Made by a program: the position numbers and the translations under genes. The notes below the pieces were generated by a model that ran no database searches, was not told the DNA's origin, and was given only the letters and a program-made list of their open reading frames with translations. 64,000 bases of DNA from Clostridia bacterium (GTDB lineage: Bacteria; Bacillota; Clostridia; Christensenellales; Aristaeellaceae), in assembly GCA_017524725.1 (NCBI GenBank), contig JAFXUZ010000034.1, positions 1 to 64,000 of the forward strand, written 5' to 3'. Below are positions 60,427 through 64,000 of this stretch, piece after piece (position 1 is the stretch's first letter; the number at the start of each line of letters is the position of its first letter).

Positions 60427-61230
60427 ATGAAAAAGATCGTTAGCCTCATCCTGGCGCTGGCCCTGGGCCTGACCATGTGCGCTTTCGCCTTCGCCGACGA
60501 ATTTCCGCAGCCGGAAGGCGGAAAGAAGTTCGAAAGCGACTGGGCCATCTTCGGCATGACTGTGAAAATCGATTACGAAGAGGAAGGCTACCGGGTCTAC
60601 ATCAAATCCTCCGATCCCCAACAGATGTACGGCTCGGAATGGGAGTATAACTGCGTCTACAACCAGGAGAAGGACGCCCTGCTCTCCATCGCTTCCTCGA
60701 AGAACGATTACACCACGGAAACGGTCACCGGCGACATCGTGCGCGGCGAATATGCGTATCAGGGCCTGGACGAGGAAGGGCAGACCACCGTGTTCGCCAT
60801 CAACGAAAACGGGTGCCTGACCTGGAAGGACGGCCGCGGCCAGGACGGCGCGGACCTGGAGTTCACCGACATCGGCGCTTTTGAAGGCTACTGGCGCAGC
60901 GAAGACGGAAAGGTCACCGCCGAGATCAACTGGAGCGATTCCGAGATCGGGGACGAATACGGCTACAATGTGTACCTGCACGATGAGCGCGACGGATCCT
61001 ATGTGGATTACAGCGCCCACGGCCTGTACGACGCAAAGACTGGCAAGCTGACCGTGGCCACCGGATCGGGCATGATCTTCAACCGGAACGCGGAAGGAAA
61101 CTACGACACGGAGACCGTCGAGTCCGTCGAACTGGTCTTCTCCTACCTGGGGAACGGAAAGATCCTGCTGGAAAAGGATAACGGCATCGAACTCATTTAC
61201 GATTTCCTGGGCAGCGATTCCCAGGGCTGA
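60427..61230 (+). CDS. Secreted protein of unknown function
   Basis: 267 aa. Signal peptide (MKKIVSLILALALGLTMCAFAFA, cleavage before DEF); a Cys in it has no lipobox context. The mature part is acidic and beta-rich with two similar halves: the first (about 30-130) and second (about 150-255) share the order GxW/W..S-DGxxxxx(V/I)x(Y/W)...Y-x(V)YI/YL...DxxxxxL, suggesting a duplicated lipocalin- or META-like beta sandwich. No family recognised. AAGGAAGT precedes the ATG. Confidence 0.75.
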   Translation: MKKIVSLILALALGLTMCAFAFADEFPQPEGGKKFESDWAIFGMTVKIDYEEEGYRVYIKSSDPQQMYGSEWEYNCVYNQEKDALLSIASSKNDYTTETVTGDIVRGEYAYQGLDEEGQTTVFAINENGCLTWKDGRGQDGADLEFTDIGAFEGYWRSEDGKVTAEINWSDSEIGDEYGYNVYLHDERDGSYVDYSAHGLYDAKTGKLTVATGSGMIFNRNAEGNYDTETVESVELVFSYLGNGKILLEKDNGIELIYDFLGSDSQG

Positions 61231-61237
61231 CAAAAGG

Positions 61238-61270
61238 ACCGCGGGGGAGCGCTGAGCTCCCCGCGGTTTA
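61238..61270 (+). terminator. Terminator of the secreted-protein gene
   Basis: ACCGCGGGGGAGC (61238-61250), loop GCTGA, GCTCCCCGCGGT (61256-61267), then TTTAA; seven bases after the stop. One bulged G in the stem. Confidence 0.8.
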
Positions 61271-61283
61271 ACCTGCGGGTCTT

Positions 61284-61322
61284 CCCGTTTGACGCGGTCC
61301 CCAAAGGACCGCGTCAAACGGG
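61284..61322 (+). other. Perfect 17-bp hairpin upstream of the PLP-enzyme gene
   Basis: CCCGTTTGACGCGGTCC (61284-61300), loop CCAAA, exact complement at 61306-61322. No U-run follows. It lies 83 bp before the start codon, in the leader of the PLP-enzyme mRNA if the promoter is upstream of it. The stem contains a TTGACG. Confidence 0.7.
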
Positions 61323-61405
61323 CAAGGCCTTTCATATCTCCGGATAAAAAAGCGTCCATTATCCGGACGCATCCACGCGGCGGCGCCGCAGTCAGGAGGA
61401 ACATG

Positions 61406-62848
61406 ATGAAAAACAAACCGATCCGTCTGTCCGTGATTATGCTCGCGGCCCTTATGGCCTTCAGCGCCGCGGGGGGATGCTTTCTCCTTCCGGCGGCGGC
61501 GGAAACCGCCCCGGTCTATACCATCGGCAATATCCGCGAATATGTGGTGGGCGTCGACGAACCGGTGGAGCTTGCCGACGGCGCCATGCGTCCGCTGATC
61601 AACTTTGACAACGCGGCCACGACCCCCGTGCTGAGGCCGGTAATGGACGCGGTCGACAGGGAACTGACGATGTACGGGTCCATCGGGCGCGGGTTTTCGC
61701 AGAAATCCGATCATTCCACCGCGCTGTACAACGACACCCGGGACAAGGTGTTATCCTTCGTCGGCGCGGACCCGGAAACCTATATCTGCTTTTATGTCGG
61801 CAACACCACCGACGGGCTGAACAAGCTGGCCTCCGCCCTGATCGAAAGCGAAGACGACCTGGTGCTGGCCACCCGCATGGAGCACCACGCCAATGACCTG
61901 CCCTGGCGGGAGCGCTGCAGGGTGATCTACGCCGAGGTGGACGAACAGGGCCGCGTGATCTACGACGATATCGAACGCCTGCTCACGGAAAACGAAGGCC
62001 GGGTGAAATACGTTACGGTCACCGCCGCGTCCAACGTGACGGGCTACGTCACCGACGTGCACCGCGTGGCGAAGATAGCGCATGCCCACGGCGCGAAGAT
62101 CATCGTGGACGGCGCGCAGATTGTCGCCCATCGCCGGTTTTCCATGCTGGGCGAGACCCCGGAGGAGAACATTGATTTCTTTGTGTTCTCCGCCCACAAA
62201 ATGTATTCGCCCTACGGCGGCGGCGCGGTGGTGGGCCTGGCCGACGAGCTTGGAAAGCATATGCCCGAGTTTTACGGCGGCGGCATCGTGAATATCGTGC
62301 GGGACGATTCCCAGACCTATAAGGACGCCCCCGCCTCCTACGAGGCCGGCTCCCCCAACTATCCCGGCGTCGTGGGCCTGGGGGCGGCCATCGACGTGCT
62401 GCTTGAGGTTGGCTTCGACGCGATTTCGGAACACGAGGCGGTGCTGAACCGCCGGCTGGTCGACGGATTGAGGAAGCTCCCCAACGTGATCATCTACGGG
62501 GACACGGAGGACCTTTCCGACCGCGTCGGCGTGGTCTCCTTCAATTTTTCCGACGTCAACACCTACGTGCTGGCCACAACGCTCATGGAAACGGGCGGAA
62601 TCGCCACCCGCCGCGGCGCGTTCTGCGCCCACCCCTATGTGTGGCGGCTGATGGGCATCCCGGACGAGCAGCTCGATTCCTTTGAGGAATGCACCGACGT
62701 GAACACCCCCGGCATGATCCGCGTCAGCTTCGGGATCTACAACACGGAGGAAGAGGTGGACGCGCTGCTCCGGATCCTGCCCGCGGCCATTGAGAGGGCC
62801 AAGGTCAAGGCGGATGAGGAGTATTCCCGGGCGGAACCCGCGTATTGA
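61406..62848 (+). CDS. Exported SufS/CsdA-like aminotransferase class V (PLP) enzyme
   Basis: 480 aa. Residues 1-32 form a signal peptide (basic start MKNKPIRLSV, core IMLAALMAFSAAGG, then CFLLPAAAE). The rest is a complete class-V aminotransferase fold: FDNAATTPV, ATRMEHHANDLPWR, D235 in IIVDGAQ, PLP lysine K265 in FVFSAHKMYSPYGGG, EAGSPNYPG, and a cysteine C407 in TRRGAFCAHPY at the place of the SufS active cysteine. Group II cysteine desulfurases and CefD-type epimerases share these marks. Export is odd because PLP enzymes normally act in the cytosol. AGGAGG fits the ATG at 61406 (six-base spacing) better than the adjacent ATG at 61403. No SufU partner is nearby. Confidence 0.85.
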   Translation: MKNKPIRLSVIMLAALMAFSAAGGCFLLPAAAETAPVYTIGNIREYVVGVDEPVELADGAMRPLINFDNAATTPVLRPVMDAVDRELTMYGSIGRGFSQKSDHSTALYNDTRDKVLSFVGADPETYICFYVGNTTDGLNKLASALIESEDDLVLATRMEHHANDLPWRERCRVIYAEVDEQGRVIYDDIERLLTENEGRVKYVTVTAASNVTGYVTDVHRVAKIAHAHGAKIIVDGAQIVAHRRFSMLGETPEENIDFFVFSAHKMYSPYGGGAVVGLADELGKHMPEFYGGGIVNIVRDDSQTYKDAPASYEAGSPNYPGVVGLGAAIDVLLEVGFDAISEHEAVLNRRLVDGLRKLPNVIIYGDTEDLSDRVGVVSFNFSDVNTYVLATTLMETGGIATRRGAFCAHPYVWRLMGIPDEQLDSFEECTDVNTPGMIRVSFGIYNTEEEVDALLRILPAAIERAKVKADEEYSRAEPAY

Positions 62849-62941
62849 ACGCCCTGACCGGAACACGGCCGTTTTCCCATTGAAATTATAAGCGCGGCCG
62901 CTTTAAGCGGCCCGAAAGACGATAAACGAAAGGAAAGAACC

Positions 62942-63493
62942 ATGGCGCATACGGACGCGAGGCTTGAAATAAGCCCGGAAATCATAGAGAAATTCAGTCC
63001 CTCAGGCGGGAAAATCTGCTTTGCCGGTCACAACGACGGATCGGACAACCGCATCGACGGGGACGCCATTTTGGATACAGCCGGCTACAGCGCTGCCCTC
63101 GCTTCCCTCCAGGCCGGTTTTATGTGGCTCAGGAAGAAAATCAGGAACAGGGGCAAAACAAAGGAAGACTTCGCGGCGGAAAAGGAAGCCGCGGAAATCA
63201 ACCAGACCTGCACCGCCCTCAAGGAAATGCTTTTCGAATACCTGCGCTCGGCCCGGGAGGGCGAGATTGACGAGGAAACCCTCTGCGATTTGATCAAAAC
63301 GCTGGAGGAGACGGAAAAAGCCTTTATCGAGGGCAAGCTGGTCGTCCCGGACGCCGCTTTGCTGACCGGAATCCGCGAAAAGATCACGACATTTACCGAT
63401 GCTATTGTGGGGAAACAGGCCGCGAAGCCCTCAGGCAGTGAATTCAGCCTGATCCGCGAACAGCTGATCAGGCAACGGGACGCGATTTTATAA
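62942..63493 (+). CDS. Protein of unknown function
   Basis: 183 aa, soluble, no signal peptide or membrane helix. The N-terminal third has GGKICFAGHNDGSDNRIDGD, followed by a basic patch (WLRKKIRNRGKTKED) and an all-helical, charged second half (CTALKEMLFEYLRSAREGEI, LCDLIKTLEETEKAFIEGKL) that may form a coiled coil. No family recognised. AAAGGAAAGAACC precedes the ATG. It is preceded by a GGCCGC...GCGGCC hairpin (about 62898-62917) and followed by the structured-RNA candidate. Confidence 0.7.
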   Translation: MAHTDARLEISPEIIEKFSPSGGKICFAGHNDGSDNRIDGDAILDTAGYSAALASLQAGFMWLRKKIRNRGKTKEDFAAEKEAAEINQTCTALKEMLFEYLRSAREGEIDEETLCDLIKTLEETEKAFIEGKLVVPDAALLTGIREKITTFTDAIVGKQAAKPSGSEFSLIREQLIRQRDAIL

Positions 63494-63568
63494 GAGATAA
63501 CACAGGCCCCGGCGGCATCATTGACAGGCGGGCATTGCCGGCCAATTGCGGCATGAATGATCGCCGAT

Positions 63569-63667
63569 CCGGGGTGCAGGGGTGAAAATCCCTGCCGCGG
63601 GGTCCGGGGCCGCGCAGGCCCCGGGACGCGGCACAGGGAAAATCACCGAAAAACAGGACAACCCCGG
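63569..63667 (+). ncRNA. Structured RNA candidate, three-way-junction fold
   Basis: Three nested or adjacent helices can be drawn: P1 CCGGGGT (63569-63575) with ACCCCGG (63661-63667); P2 GCAGGG (63576-63581) with CCCTGC (63590-63595) around a GTGAAAAT loop; P3 CCGCGGGGTCCGGGGCC-type arm (63596-63611) with GGCCCCGGGACGCGGC (63617-63632), mostly paired. An A-rich single strand (ACAGGGAAAATCACCGAAAA) links P3 to P1. This resembles a riboswitch or small RNA junction, and GGTGAAAATCC recalls cobalamin/FMN riboswitch loops, but other hallmarks of those classes are missing. It lies after the 62942 gene and before a terminator, with no gene downstream on the same strand. Confidence 0.4.
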
Positions 63668-63690
63668 CGTGTACCGGATTCTATACGGCA

Positions 63691-63720
63691 ACGGGACCGC
63701 TGCATGCGCAGCGGCCCCGT
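63691..63720. terminator. Strong terminator between convergent genes
   Basis: ACGGGACCGCTG (63691-63702) and CAGCGGCCCCGT (63709-63720) with one mismatch, loop CATGCG, then CGCTTATTTCC on the plus strand; 17 bp from the phosphoketolase stop. Confidence 0.75.
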
Positions 63721-63737
63721 CGCTTATTTCCGTCAAA

Positions 63738-64000
63738 TCATTTGGTCCACTTCCAGCCGGCGACCTCGGGCAGGTCCTCGCCGTACTGATGGATGTACTG
63801 CTTGTGCTCCACCAGCTTGTCGCTCATTTTCTGGTACAGGTAGGCGCCGCGGTTGCCCAGCTGGGGCAGGTACTTGATGGCCTCCTGCACCAGGTGGAAG
63901 CGGTCCACGTTGTTCTGCACCCTTACGTCGAAGGGCGTGGTGATGGTGCCCTCCTCCTTGTAGCCGCGCACATGCATCAGGCGGTTGTTGTGGCGGCGGT
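63738..64000 (-). CDS. xfp: Phosphoketolase, C-terminal fragment (runs off the window)
   Basis: The last 87 or so residues of a xylulose-5-phosphate/fructose-6-phosphate phosphoketolase. Reading in from the right edge: [20 protein letters not shown], then [52 protein letters not shown] and the stop. The order and the terminal GEDLPEVxxWKW are characteristic of XFP C-termini. The enzyme splits xylulose-5-phosphate into acetyl phosphate and glyceraldehyde-3-phosphate and would be the entry point for the arabinose and xylose released by enzymes in this window. The rest of the gene is outside. Confidence 0.92.
   Translation of the reverse strand, partial: RRHNNRLMHVRGYKEEGTITTPFDVRVQNNVDRFHLVQEAIKYLPQLGNRGAYLYQKMSDKLVEHKQYIHQYGEDLPEVAGWKWTK

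Noticed and set aside
63569..63667. Cobalamin or FMN riboswitch
   Set aside because: Only the GGTGAAAATCC-like loop fits; the other conserved boxes are missing and no matching gene lies downstream.

Overview
The window looks like a chromosomal segment of a G+C-rich, anaerobic, plant-polysaccharide-using member of the Clostridia (Firmicutes), probably from an animal gut. This is inferred from AGGAGG-type ribosome binding sites in front of almost every gene, consensus sigma-A promoters, Gram-positive gene families (EF-P next to an M24 peptidase, a CD1247-like protein, DivIC-like and PepF-like proteins, a PhoP/PhoR pair), BspA-type leucine-rich repeats, several glycoside hydrolases and a phosphoketolase. 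No rRNA, tRNA, CRISPR array, phage or transposase gene was recognised.

Layout. 1-3.5 kb: a BspA-like surface protein followed by about 1 kb of non-coding DNA made of 95%-identical repeats. 3.5-11 kb: an arabinoside-utilisation locus (binding protein, two permeases, GH51 arabinofuranosidase) facing a LacI regulator and a BASS transporter; the intergenic region has two overlapping divergent promoters and two matching operators. 11-16 kb: an operon of a bacterial-SH3 repeat protein, a GH42 beta-galactosidase and a Pro-tRNA editing protein. 16-25 kb: M3 oligopeptidase, GH31 glucosidase, ribosomal protein S21 (GTG start), RarA, an EamA transporter, an orphan PqqD-like protein, a type-B carboxylesterase and an FMN-dependent alpha-hydroxyacid-oxidase-like protein. 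26-39 kb: a visibly less G+C-rich block with three GH3 enzymes (two with permuted domain order, secreted or membrane anchored), a carbohydrate-binding-like secreted protein and a GtrA membrane protein, next to an AgrC/AgrA-type two-component system. Prominent hairpins lie between most of the GH3 operon genes.

39-47 kb: asparaginase, a CD1247-like zinc-ribbon protein, EF-P with an M24 aminopeptidase, then a tight operon (TetR, DivIC-like, Ppx/GppA, giant membrane coiled coil). 47-57 kb: a double-NBD ABC protein with degraded ATP-binding motifs, secreted esterase, patatin, nitroreductase, hot-dog thioesterase, a broken EamA transporter, a macro-domain protein with an extra helical domain, a CE2-like esterase, and a PhoR/PhoP pair. 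57-64 kb: a Na/Pi-cotransporter-PhoU fusion behind a clear PHO-box array, an aldo/keto reductase behind a MerR-type 19-bp-spacer promoter, two secreted proteins (one a SufS-like PLP enzyme carrying a signal peptide), a gene of unknown function, a possible structured RNA, and the 3' end of a phosphoketolase running off the right edge.

Most genes form short operons that couple polysaccharide breakdown outside the cell (GH3, CE2, esterases) to ABC uptake and intracellular hydrolysis (GH51, GH42, GH31), feeding pentose and hexose phosphate to the phosphoketolase. The least ordinary items are the exported cysteine-desulfurase-like protein, the pseudo-ABC ATPase, the macro-domain fusion, the repeat field at 2.5-3.5 kb and the structured RNA candidate near 63.6 kb.
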